Below are positions 10,450 to 19,890 of a stretch of DNA of 26,114 nucleotides, one piece after another (within the stretch, counting starts at the first letter, position 1; the number at the start of each line of letters is the position of its first letter). The DNA is from Phaeoceros laevis. Taxonomy: Eukaryota; Anthocerotophyta; Anthocerotopsida; Notothyladales. The position numbers and the translations under genes were made by a program. The stretch spans positions 1 to 26,114 of the forward strand of contig JBNGIQ010008119.1 of NCBI GenBank assembly GCA_049999765.1, given 5' to 3'. Below the pieces are notes generated by a model. That model ran no database searches. It saw only the letters and a list, made by a program, of their open reading frames with translations, and was not told where the DNA came from.

Positions 10450-12962
10450 ATGGCCAATGCTGTTGCAGGCCTGACAGGGGTAGAGGTGATCACATTGCTG
10501 GACGAGGTGACGCAGTCGGCTGCTGAAGCTACCAAGTCCCTGGACAATTGCCGGGACCTGCACCAGGTGCTGTCCAGCGTCAAGCCGCAGACAATTGTGG
10601 ACTGCTCGGCATCACCCGGGGCCGTGGAGAACTGGGTTCAGGACTTGGAGCCCCTGCTCAAGGGAGCCAACAATCTGCTGGCACAGGCCCTAGCTTGGGA
10701 GGAACAGTCCGCCTCGCTGCCTCAGCCGCTCGTGCTTCTCACAAGACAGAAATGGTCTCGGTTGATCAAAAGGGTCACAGACCGGATCAAGCAGGTGCAC
10801 GCGCACGCCAATCTCGAGAGCAAGATCAAACAGGAGCGAGAAAGCGTTTTTTCGAATCTGGGGACTGAAGAAACGGAGGATGAAGGAGAGGAAAATCGTA
10901 ATACCATCACCTTGGATAATGTGCAGTACTTACAGGCAAGACTTGGCAGATTGGAGGTGGGCGGCAGGCGGAAGCCACCCCCCTTGCCAAACGTCCTCGA
11001 GTCCTGGAAAGGATGGTACGAGGAGGAGGGCTTGAGATACAGCATGACAGCAACCTTGTTCCTCACCAGCACCAACAGGCTATGTGGCTACGGCAGCGAC
11101 GCTCTTGGTGAATGGACCTGGGAAGGTTGTATACAACAGCTTCAACCACTGGCCAGGAGGAGGTTTGTGTACACTCCAAGTTAAGATTGCAAACTGATGA
11201 CCCACCTAAGGCTTGTGTATTCTTGCCATGCCATGTCCAGGAGAGAATGCCGGCATCCACCAAGTGCTTCTTCAGAAGCAGTATGTGAGTAGACCCGACT
11301 ACAGCATACAGTACAGTGGCACCAGGTTTGTCAAGGAAGGGAAGGAGATGCTGGAGGGCTTCTGGTCGGTCTTGCCAGGGCCAACAAATTCTGGGACGTT
11401 CCTTTTGGAAAGGGAGGAGGAGTCGGCAATCACAACTGCTCATGGAAAGCCCTGGTCTGGATGCTGGAAGTCAGGGACCGAGGACCGTTGGACAGGAGAC
11501 ACGGAGTTTGTGTTCACCAGCAATAACAGATTGTTTGGCTTCGGTAGTGACAGAGGAGGGAAAGTCACTTACACAGGTTGTGGTCCCTGACCTTCCCCAG
11601 ACCACTACACCAGACAAGTTTGGCAGGATCACCGCTTACAAGCCAGCACCTGCGTTTATTTTTCTTTTCCAGGAAATTACTACCAGGAAGGGAGCGTGTT
11701 GAAGATTACCTGCTTGAAGCTATACCAACCACATTCAAGCTCCCTGGGCCTTCAATTCTGGGGGGAGATCTCCCGGGAGAACTCTCAAAGGCCCGTTGTC
11801 ATGGAGGGAGAATGGCGGGCCATCAACGACCAAACTGTAGGCAGCTTCCGTCTTCAATCGGCTCAGCTCGTCTCTGGACCCTCAATTACCTCTCCCCAAA
11901 GCTCGGTACTGCCTTTCACATCACTTTGAATTCCCGCCTGCCAGAATTCATCCAGTAGGAGGCAGCAGTCTGAATCCCATTCTGCATCTACGCCTGTAGC
12001 AGCCCACAACTGTCGCTGAGCTGGAGTCCTGGGAAGGCTGGTTCAACCAACTCCGGGAGCGAAAACACGTAACTGCACAAGCATTTCTCATGGACGGCAC
12101 TCGCCCCTGCGGTTTCGGCCTGGATTCCCTGGGGGAGTGGACATGGGAAGGTGAGAAGTGCACCAGTCAGGAGTCTCAACTCTCCTGTTCTTCCGAGGAT
12201 GATGGTCTCACTGCTAACCACCTTCTCCCAACTGCCTTGCTCAAGCAGGCGACTTTGTGGACGACGACAGGATGCTACTGCGCAAGCAGTACGTGAACAA
12301 CCCAAGCTACCGCCTGCTCTACGACGGCATCCGCACTGCTGAATCCGAGGACGAAGTGATCAGAGGTAGGTGGGGCTTCGCAGACAGGGGCGAGGCGTTC
12401 GAGCCACCTCACGCCCAAAAGTTCTGCCTCATCAAGGTGCCTCTCAGCTCAGCAGGCACAAAAGGGTACGGGCAGCACTGGACCGGCCACCGGGAGCTGG
12501 TGGTGGGCACGCAGCAGCAGGAGCAGCGGAGCTGTCGCTTCCTGGACGGTGGAGCCCTTGTTCTCACATCCAGCCACCGCATATTTGGCTATGGCAGCGA
12601 CGTCCAGGGAACCTACACATATCTAGGTGAGTTGGGAGAGAAGCACAAAAAGGACAACAGGCACCATCCTACTCCACAATATCTGTCTGCAGTTCATTTG
12701 CCCTCAGTGAACCTGACATTAGACTCATTGCGTTGCAGGCAAATTCTCCCGAGAGGGGCACACCATCAAAGTCAGAATGGTGAAGGTGTACGCACCTGGA
12801 CAGGCCTGCAACCCCGTGCAATATCGTGGACAGATGGATGTGGGGTGTCTGCCAGCAGCCACAACAGTGATGCAGGGCTCCTGGGCAAGCGCGGATGGCC
12901 AGAGCAGCGGGACCTTCCGGTTGCAGGCCCAGGAACTTGACCTAGACACCCTGCTGGCGTAG
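10450..12962 (+). CDS. RPW8-like domain fused to two tandem ~240-residue repeat regions (six exons)
   Basis: Exons: 10450-11125, 11241-11576, 11673-11905, 12003-12150, 12249-12626 and 12739-12962. All junctions keep frame, giving 664 residues. Residues 1-120 resemble RPW8 and match the gene at 1386-2315 (LLDEV..., NC.DLH..L, AVENWVQDLEPLLKGAN..L.QALAW, KWSRLIKRV). An acidic linker (about 138-150) follows. Residues 183-415 and 421-664 are two copies of one repeat region. Each has ESW.GW, then a GxGxD..GEW.WEG lobe, then a KQY...Y.G...G.W...(S)..F.L lobe ending GFGSD/GYGSD..G..TY.G, then a last lobe with KVYxP, a G.W stretch and SGTFRLQ or GSFRLQ. The pattern is beta-rich and barrel-like; I cannot name the family. 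The introns after residues 226, 338, 465 and 591 are all phase 1. The exon 3/4 junction (GTACTG...GTAGCAG, phase 0) is the least certain; without it the first half would stop at 11929 as a 423-residue protein. A role as a membrane-acting immune protein is inference from the RPW8-like part only. Confidence 0.72.
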
Positions 12963-13279
12963 CCTAGGAATATCTAAACAACTGGGAGAGGGGAGCACAC
13001 GCGTCCCCACGCCCCTCTGTTGCTGTGCCACTGCCAGTGTGCAAAAGACAGAGAAAGAAGCCAGTTTGCCCGCTTTCCAGTCTAAAAATGTACATGGACT
13101 CTTGTTCACAGCTCAGCTCCACCGCAAAAACCTGCTGCGCAGAGTCACAGACAGCTCAGCCCTTCACCTCAACAGACAGCTAATTATCTTGATGCCCTAT
13201 CTATCTGATTCCCGCAGTGTTTTTCTGTTGTGTGTTGGTCTGCTGTTCTGTCGACCTAACCCTCACACGATATGACAGA
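12963..13279 (+). other. 3' flank of the RPW8-repeat gene
   Basis: No gene is seen. The stretch probably holds the 3'-UTR; no canonical AATAAA is present before the MITE begins at 13280. Confidence 0.4.
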
Positions 13280-13640
13280 AGCGGTGTTTACAATGGATTT
13301 TTTGACGGACGGATCCGTCCCTCCGTTCACGGGGAGAGCTAAATAGGGTATACACGCGCGCAAACGGAGAGGAAACGGCGATTGACGGAGAGCTCCGTTG
13401 GTAGCGTAATTTTCATCTCAACGGACTGGATCCCGACAAGCGCGGAAGGTTTTACTTTGGAAATAATAGCTGTCAGCCCGCTATAGGGCGACAAGCCCAG
13501 TCTGACGTGAAGAGGGAGAAAAAATTTGACACACACGTGCCACGCCACTTACTCCCCGCGATTGGGGTGACGGGTCCCTCCGTCGACGGAAATACACGGC
13601 CGCCAGACGGACGGAGGCAAATTTCATTGTAAACACCGCT
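13280..13640. mobile_element. 361-bp MITE with perfect 16-bp terminal inverted repeats
   Basis: AGCGGTGTTTACAATG begins at 13280, and its exact reverse complement CATTGTAAACACCGCT ends at 13640. The trinucleotide AGA lies immediately outside both ends (13277-13279 and 13641-13643), fitting a 3-bp target duplication. Inside each end are further related motifs (GACGGACGG on the left, CCAGACGGACGGAGG on the right). No coding capacity is seen, so it is a non-autonomous element. A 3-bp duplication fits PIF/Harbinger- or CACTA-derived MITEs; the superfamily is not determined. Confidence 0.85.
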
Positions 13641-15109
13641 AGAAGCACAGGCAACAAGCCAGAATTCCCAGGGTACTTTGCAACTTGCTCAAGCATCTAG
13701 AAAGAAGATTGATTTGGCCCTCTCGGACAAGCTCAAGACAACAAAGGGGGAAGGAAACAAGAGGCAACATTAGGCGACCTGAGGGGCTCCTGACCTGCGA
13801 CCAAACCTCACTCTCATCGCAAGTGGCAACAGAACATCTTATCTGGATAGTTTATCTGCTTGTTTTCTCCCAGAAACTCTCCGTGGCCACACCAAGTGGT
13901 TGTCATCAGCCAAATAGAAACCACATTCCGCTGCTGATGACGATCACCTGCAAATCAACAACAGTCCTCGGACATAGCCGACCCAGCCAAAAAGCTTAGA
14001 GAAGATGCCGCTGGTTCAGGTGATCCCGGTGAGTGCGAGCAAGATCGAATCCCGTCGCAGCCCGAGGCGGGGCGGGCCACTCTGGTGCCAAAAACCCTAA
14101 TACTGTAAGCAGGGACTGTGCCAACAAAGAGAAGGAAGCAGGCGCGAAGGGTCGGAGATGACCCATGCATGTGCGTGCGGCCCGAGACGGGCCGCTGCGC
14201 CGCCGCAATTCTCAGGCTGGGGACCCTCCTCCCGTCTGCTCACCTAAAGCCTGCCTGCTGGCACGGTTGCCCCTTTTGTGTGTGCCTGTGTCTATCGAGT
14301 GTGTGGATGATGTTGAATCTTTGTTTCCTTTGGAGGGGCCGGCTGTGAACTTCCGTGCTCCGTGCCCAGTACGGCCAATCATGCTTCCTTCCTACACGCT
14401 TGCTAGCTTCAAGGCCCGCTTTGGACCCTCGCTTATGCCATGCGTGTTGTGGCTGGTTATGTGTGTGTCGTCACTGTCGTGTGTGTGTCCGTGCCCCACT
14501 TTATTCATATTTATGCCACAAACTTATCCTCCGGCTTTTTGGAACAGCTACAACCTAAACACACAGACCACATGATTGACCACTGTTTGGAATCGTTAAC
14601 AGGAAATACAAACACCACACACAACACGTAATCATGCTGATTCACGTATTCCGATTGGATTCCATAACCTCCTCAAGGAAGAGAAGAAGAAGAAAACGGA
14701 AATTTTATGTGTGCATATGGATCAGTTCCCAACCACAACCACATTCAGGTCAAGGCTATGTGTGAAGCTCTACTACTTACTTGCTCTACTACTTACTTAC
14801 ACGGTTACACACACAATTTAGTACTAGAAAATATTAGCACCACAAGTGAGAAAGCGACGTTCTTATTGTGTTTGAGGTAAAGTCTTAAATCAAAAACACA
14901 CACCGACAGATCAAAAGTTCCAATATGATATTGAGTGGAGTGTTGAGTCACTGTTGACCAGGAGTGCATTTATCAAGAGAAGCTTTTGAGGCTAGCATGT
15001 GAGACTGGGGTGGAAAGGGAAGTTATTACTGGGGCAGTGGCAAAGTGAAGCTCGACTCGTGTTGTAATAATGGGACTGGGTGGCGCCATCGGAGGAGGGG
15101 ACGAGAGGT
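13641..15109. other. Intergenic; possible small first exon near 14004
   Basis: No recognised gene. ATGCCGCTGGTTCAGGTGAT at 14004 runs into CCCG|GTGAGTGCG, which has the form of a short first coding exon with a strong donor on the plus strand, but I cannot find a convincing continuation. A telobox-like AAACCCTAA is at about 14092-14100. GT-rich sequence occurs at 14455-14500. Confidence 0.35.
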
Positions 15110-15286
15110 GTGCAAAAGAGAGGGCGCAGAAAATGCGATCACGCGAGGAAAGGGCAAAAGAGAGGGAGGGCACAGAAAATGCGATCAAGCCAGGAAAAGG
15201 GCAAAAGAAAGGGCACACAAAATGCGATCTCGCGAGGAAAAGGGCAAAACAAAAGGCGATCACGCAGGAAAAGGGCAAAAGAGCGG
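15110..15286. repeat. Purine-rich minisatellite, about 4-5 imperfect units
   Basis: The motif GGGCAAAAGAGAGGGC, then an AAAATGCGATC core and a GCGAGGAAAA tail recur with spacing of about 31-48 bp. Units vary in length and the last ones are shortened. The strand bias (A/G-rich on plus) keeps several frames open by chance, so the overlapping open frames of about 100 codons are repeat artefacts. It lies about 0.8 kb upstream of the bHLH gene. Confidence 0.85.
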
Positions 15287-15479
15287 TGCGGAGGCAGCTG
15301 CAGAGTGGCTGCACAGGATTCTATCTTGCCTTGCGGATTTGATAGAATTCGTTCGATTAGAAAAAGTCCCTTAGCTTTCGAATCTGCAGGCTGGCATCTT
15401 CTTATGCATCCACTTCTTCCTTCTCTCAACAACATCGGTGCCTGGCCCCTCCTCAGCCCGCTATCACTCACTCACTAGA

Positions 15480-16105
15480 ACGCCCCTTCCCTCCCTCCCT
15501 CCCGACTGGCTGCCACTCTCCCCTTTTAGCCGCTCTCCTTCTCCCTATTGCGGCATAGCCACGACCTGCGTGCCTGCCGGACTGCGGAGCCAGGGTAGAG
15601 GCCACTTGCTTGCTCTTCAGGAGGTCTGTGTTGCGCAGGGGGAGTGGGGGGGAAGGAGAGAGCTTTGGTTGACCGTGATGTGACTGTGCTTGCCCTGAGG
15701 ACTGCTGGTGGCGGCGGGGTGAGGAATCCGGTGTGGAGGATTCATCCGCAGTGGAGGAGCCACGGATCGGTGAGCCTGGCGCGTTGCGAGGGGGAAGCAG
15801 AGGTGCCGGGAGTAATCGTTTTGTCGGTGGAGGGTGGGAGATGGCGGGAGGGATCCGGCGTTGTCGATAGGTAGGCCAAGTGCTTGAGGCGGTGGTGTTT
15901 GTGGCTCCGTGATTGAGTGGCGATGGAGGCGGCAGGGAGGTGCGGCATTCGGCGACGGAGGGGTGGCTGAAGCATCTGCGGATTCGAGCATCTGGTTACT
16001 GGATTTGTTGGAGGGGAAGATAACGGAGGGATTTCGTTTGGAAGGTGTCGGTGGCTTTGTGTCTCCTGATTTTTGGTTGTGCTGTGCTTTGGGTTTGCTG
16101 GAGAA
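15480..16105 (+). promoter_or_regulatory. Probable promoter and 5' leader of the bHLH gene
   Basis: A pyrimidine-rich CCCTTCCCTCCCTCCCTCCC tract at about 15484-15503, of the kind often found near plant transcription starts, precedes a GC-rich leader. Several short upstream open frames lie within 15600-16100. The exact start site and any leader intron cannot be read from sequence alone. Confidence 0.35.
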
Positions 16106-17614
16106 ATGTGTCCTTTAAGGATGGACGAGGAGCTTTCCGCCATGCTCCACAGCCATGTGACTCACAGTCACGGGAGCCTGGCAGGGAGCCTGGCAGGGGT
16201 GCTGCCTCCCTCCACCGACAAAATGCCGGGGCACGAGAGCTTGTACGCGGCTCCCTACACTGTGGTGCAGCTGCAAGGGTTTGCTGCGGGCGGCATGGTC
16301 ACGGCCATGGGTGAGATGAGTCCTCCGCCACGCCCCCAGGGTGTCCTTGTAGGGAGGAGGGCACCTCCTCCCCCGCCTCTGCAGCAGCAGCGCTGGGAAG
16401 GATATGGCGGCAGAAAGTTTATGCTGGATGCCAACAACGAGGTGGTGGATGTGAGTAGTCGGATCATTTCCGGGGTGGTGCTGCAGTCCGAGGACCCGCA
16501 GGTGGGGTCTCCTAACCGTGGGAATCTCAGCCGCTACCATTCGGCTCCCAGTGCGATGCTGGCTGGCCTGGTGGATGACATCCGGGAGCAGGGGGAGGGC
16601 TCCTACACCTCTGACTTGGACAACCTGAGCGAGCTAATGGTTAACAAGAGGTGCGATCCCACCGCCCTGGGCACCCTGGCTGAAGCCGCGGACGACGAGG
16701 AGCCTGACAGCAGCACCAAGGATGGGGGCAGGGTGGAGGACTACCAGAAGTACGAGATGGGATTGCCACAGCAGCGCTATGCCATCCCTATCGTGCCTGG
16801 TGCCGTCTGGCCTGGACAGGCCTCGCCAGGTTCAGCCGGAAGCAACAACCAGGTAAGCGGCGAGTTCTTTGGGGACCCCGCCGTCAAAGTAGGTAGCGGG
16901 AGCCCGTTGCATCAGGAGGCTTCCGAGCCTTCTCTGAAGCGCAACAGCCTGCAGCGTCATGGCAGCTGCCCAGCCGACTTTCTGGACAAGCTTGTCATCG
17001 AGGAGGCGGAGCAGATGGAGGGCGTTCAGCGGCCCTTCCTCCTGGAAACCCTTGCCCGCTCCCCGGCTAAGAATGTTTCAGGGATTCTGTCTCTGGAGGG
17101 GAATTCTTCTGCCAGGGAGCAGTTGGCCATGTACGCTAGGGACGAGGTCATGAGAGACGTGCTGTCTCCCTCGGACCCGGGCTCCAAGTCTTCCTGGAAT
17201 GCGGCAGATTTGGGCAAAAATTGGTTTTGCGCATCCGGCTCCGACCAGACGCTGATGCGTGCGCAGGCTCTGGACCCGCAGTCCAGCAACAGCACGCTCA
17301 CCAGGTTTGCCAGTCTTCCCAGCTCGCTCAAGCCACGCAGCCCTCAGTACGGGGACACCTCCATCCCGTGCCGCACCAGGGCCAAGCGTGGGTGCGCAAC
17401 ACACCCCCGCAGCATCGCAGAAAGGGTGCGCCGCACCCGCATCGGGGAGAGGATGAAGCGCCTGCAGGAGCTGCTTCCCAATTTGGACAAGCAGAGCAAC
17501 ACGGCGGACATGCTGGACGAGGCTGTGGACTACATCAAGGAGCTGAAGTGCAGGGTGGAGGATTTGGAAAACAAGGTGGAGGAGATGACCATTATGTCCC
17601 ACACCACTCCCTGA
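16106..17614 (+). CDS. bHLH transcription factor, FBH class (bHLH subfamily IX)
   Basis: 502 residues from ATG 16106; ATG 16121 is the next and has a slightly better context. The bHLH domain lies at about 433-490: [20 protein letters not shown] (basic region and helix 1), [20 protein letters not shown] (loop into helix 2), then [19 protein letters not shown]. Arg instead of His at the first E-box-contacting position, and the [14 protein letters not shown] string, are typical of the FBH/bHLH122-130 group. Two further group motifs are present: [15 protein letters not shown] (about 142) and [15 protein letters not shown] (about 282). In flowering plants these nuclear factors bind E-boxes and act in flowering-time, stomatal and stress regulation; the role here is inferred from family. 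The whole coding region is one open frame, whereas FBH genes I know of have several introns, some within the bHLH. That suggests intron loss or retroposition. Confidence 0.92.
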   Translation: MCPLRMDEELSAMLHSHVTHSHGSLAGSLAGVLPPSTDKMPGHESLYAAPYTVVQLQGFAAGGMVTAMGEMSPPPRPQGVLVGRRAPPPPPLQQQRWEGYGGRKFMLDANNEVVDVSSRIISGVVLQSEDPQVGSPNRGNLSRYHSAPSAMLAGLVDDIREQGEGSYTSDLDNLSELMVNKRCDPTALGTLAEAADDEEPDSSTKDGGRVEDYQKYEMGLPQQRYAIPIVPGAVWPGQASPGSAGSNNQVSGEFFGDPAVKVGSGSPLHQEASEPSLKRNSLQRHGSCPADFLDKLVIEEAEQMEGVQRPFLLETLARSPAKNVSGILSLEGNSSAREQLAMYARDEVMRDVLSPSDPGSKSSWNAADLGKNWFCASGSDQTLMRAQALDPQSSNSTLTRFASLPSSLKPRSPQYGDTSIPCRTRAKRGCATHPRSIAERVRRTRIGERMKRLQELLPNLDKQSNTADMLDEAVDYIKELKCRVEDLENKVEEMTIMSHTTP

Positions 17615-17900
17615 TTGTTAGTTTGTTTCCATTCTCCAGAGTCCGGTTTTCCTATCTGGTGTGCGACTGTACATTTCCTCCACCCACCACCGTCATCTCT
17701 TCTCTCTTGTATCCCCTTCTGCTGACGGAAGGACCGAGTACGCCCCCAATCAGGCTAGCACTTATCCCTCGTGTACCAACACCACGAGCAATAAAGTATA
17801 TCGCTCTCAAGATGGCGGAAGGGTCTCTTCGGCACCAACTCGATGCCTTTCTGCCTCTTATCGCGGCTTGCCTTATGGCGTGCGTGTAAAGTCCTGCTAA
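17615..17900 (+). terminator. 3'-UTR of the bHLH gene with polyadenylation signal
   Basis: A canonical AATAAA lies at 17790-17795, about 175 nt after the stop codon, in a plausible position for the cleavage signal. Open frames that cross the region have no recognisable motifs. Confidence 0.55.
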
Positions 17901-19660
17901 AGGTGGATCCTAGGCCCCATGCTGTGCATGATCCGTCAGCACATATGTATCCTCTTAAGGTACTGTTTCGTCAAACTTCACGAAGGGTGAAGGGTGCCTG
18001 TGGAGGAGACTGTAAGTAGGAATTACCCCGCCAAAGTTCACCCGTCTTTACCACCATACAATCACCACTTTTTGTATTAGAGTAGTTGGAAGTTGGAACA
18101 TTCCCTAGTTAACCCTTAATGACCCGGGCTTCGAATCTCTCGGGCTTCGAATCGCCCGGGCTGCTACCAAAAGTCTCTCCAATGTAACGGAAAATGGGGC
18201 CCGTACAATCTTCTAACCCGATTGTTCCTCACATATTACATCTGTACACATGGCAAGTAGGCTCATTGGATAGAGCTGAACTAGCTCTTTCCATTGGTAG
18301 TAAAAAAATATTATTTTAAAAACATTGCATGTGTATTTGTTTTCAGAATCGTGGGCAAGGACGGAACTGGACGTATATGTCTGTTCCTTATGCCTAACAA
18401 CAATAGAATCTATACCAAAATAACCTTTTTGAAATTTCCCTTAGTTACAGGAAACGCGTTTCCTCCGGCTAAGAAACGCAAGAAACTTTCTGAGTTTACA
18501 AGTTTCGAGGGCGTTTTCGGAATAATGCCACGAGCTTAATAAAGTAATGCGCAAAACGACGTGGTGAAACGAAAACATTTCGCCAAAAAAAATCCATATG
18601 GCTTACTTGGGAAGGAAGTCGCCACTGGCGTCGCGCCCGCCATGCCTGCCTGATTGATTGCGCTCCACGCCCGCTGTGCCTACCTAACAAGATGAGATTA
18701 ATTAATGAATAAATATTTAGGGCGCCTCGTGCCATTAGGTCACAAATAGATGTGACCGTCAAGTAACGGTCGCATGTCGTGCGAAGTAGTGCGACGTGTC
18801 ACCAGACCGTCGCAACGGTCTGGCACAAGCCTCATGGCTCAAAAGCCTGTGAAAAATCCACAACGTTTATGTTTTCTAATTCAGGTGTCTAATCTCTACT
18901 TGATTTGCTTGCAATCCATGAATAACTTCATGACATGAACACAACTGGGCGGCTGCAACTGGCAACTAGCAACGGCAATTGTGACGGCAATCATGTGGCT
19001 AACCCTAATCCATCTCGCTTAGGTTTTCGGCATGTGACTTGCACCAACTTGCATGCAAGACTTGCGCATGGTTCCTTACTAGGTGACTTACTAGTTATTA
19101 CTTAAATCTTAAAATTTTAAAAAACAATAGAAAGGATCCTACTCCCGTTTCCTTGAGACACCAGCTAAAATAAAGAAACGTTAAGAAATGCATGTATGTT
19201 TCCACAGTTCCGTAAGCCACGTTAACTAAGAAATTCCTATCTAATGATATATTAAAATACCAATGCGGGGGCTACATCCTGGTAGCCCCCCCTCCCTCTC
19301 ACTGCTAACTAACGTAGCAGGAAAGGGGGTCCTTGGGTGCAGCTGTTGCTCCTTGAGCTGCGATTTTTCGACTCGTGCGCTTTCTCACGGCTCCATGCCT
19401 CCTCCTATGTACGCTACGAGTTTGAAGCCGCGCGTGCGCTTATTGTCTCCTTGGAATTTTGTCCTGCTGCATCTGTTGAGTTAGTAATGGAGGCAGAGCG
19501 AGCTTTGGTTTGCCAAAATGTTATTTGTGCTTCGGAGTATGAACGAGTAAGCAGAGGATGACTTTTTTTTAAGCTGAAAACATTGATGATTTGTTTGCTG
19601 CTACGCAAGATCACAATACTGATGTTGTGCCGGCTGTGAGGGAAGCGGCAGCAACAATAT
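17901..19660. other. Intergenic, repeat-bearing
   Basis: No gene recognised. CGGGCTTCGAATC is directly repeated at about 18124 and 18142. A perfect inverted repeat CCAGACCGT/ACGGTCTGG with a 4-nt loop is at 18802-18823. A hairpin-like GGGGGCTAC...GTAGCCCCC is at about 19266-19290. Short TC/AT-rich blocks and several NNGACCGTC-type words near 18750-18830 hint at an old MITE, but I could not define its ends. Confidence 0.4.
18802..18823. repeat. Perfect 9-bp inverted repeat, 4-nt loop
   Basis: CCAGACCGT - CGCA - ACGGTCTGG. The outer bases TGTC and CACA extend the stem weakly. It may be part of a decayed foldback element. Confidence 0.7.
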
Positions 19661-19661
19661 T

Positions 19662-19674
19662 GGCTCTGATACCA
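19662..19674 (-). mobile_element. Candidate LTR-retrotransposon primer binding site (initiator-Met tRNA type)
   Basis: On the minus strand this reads TGGTATCAGAGCC, identical to the primer binding site complementary to initiator-Met tRNA that is common in plant Ty1/copia elements. It is preceded by TGTCA plus TC, as expected for an LTR ending in CA. Further upstream on that strand (19874-19855) is CTTAAAAAGGCCTAGGGTTT, resembling a TATA/transcription-start region of an LTR. So an LTR may occupy 19677 rightwards on the minus strand. No gag/pol frame follows to the left and no second LTR is seen, so any element is truncated. The plus-strand frame also reads as protein-like sequence here, so the match could be chance. 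Confidence 0.4.
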
Positions 19675-19890
19675 GATGACACAGGGAATCTTGGAGCGTG
19701 AGCTTGAATGCGTGAGCTTGAATGCGTGAAAGAGAGAATTCCTTAGTGTTTGGGTTGCAGTCTTGTACCCTCGCGGGCGGGGCACGGATGCCGTTGGCGC
19801 AATGGCATCCATTGGATCCCGCCTTAGTTCTATTCCTAACTGCGTATGCTAGCTAAACCCTAGGCCTTTTTAAGCTAGTGGAAGCTGATG

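Noticed and set aside
15045-15478. Three overlapping ~100-130 codon lysine/arginine-rich frames
   Set aside because: They are products of the minisatellite; the repeated units keep all frames open.
15742-16143. 133-codon minus-strand frame in the bHLH leader
   Set aside because: It is Pro/Ser/His-rich, antisense to the leader of the bHLH gene, and has no motif.
17221-17889. 222-codon frame overlapping the bHLH domain
   Set aside because: It is a shifted frame of the bHLH gene, with low-complexity composition and no motif.
18250-18300. tRNA D-arm-like TAGGCTCATTGGATAGAGC
   Set aside because: There is no anticodon stem or T-arm downstream; the following GAGCT...AGCTC symmetry looks like a chance palindrome.
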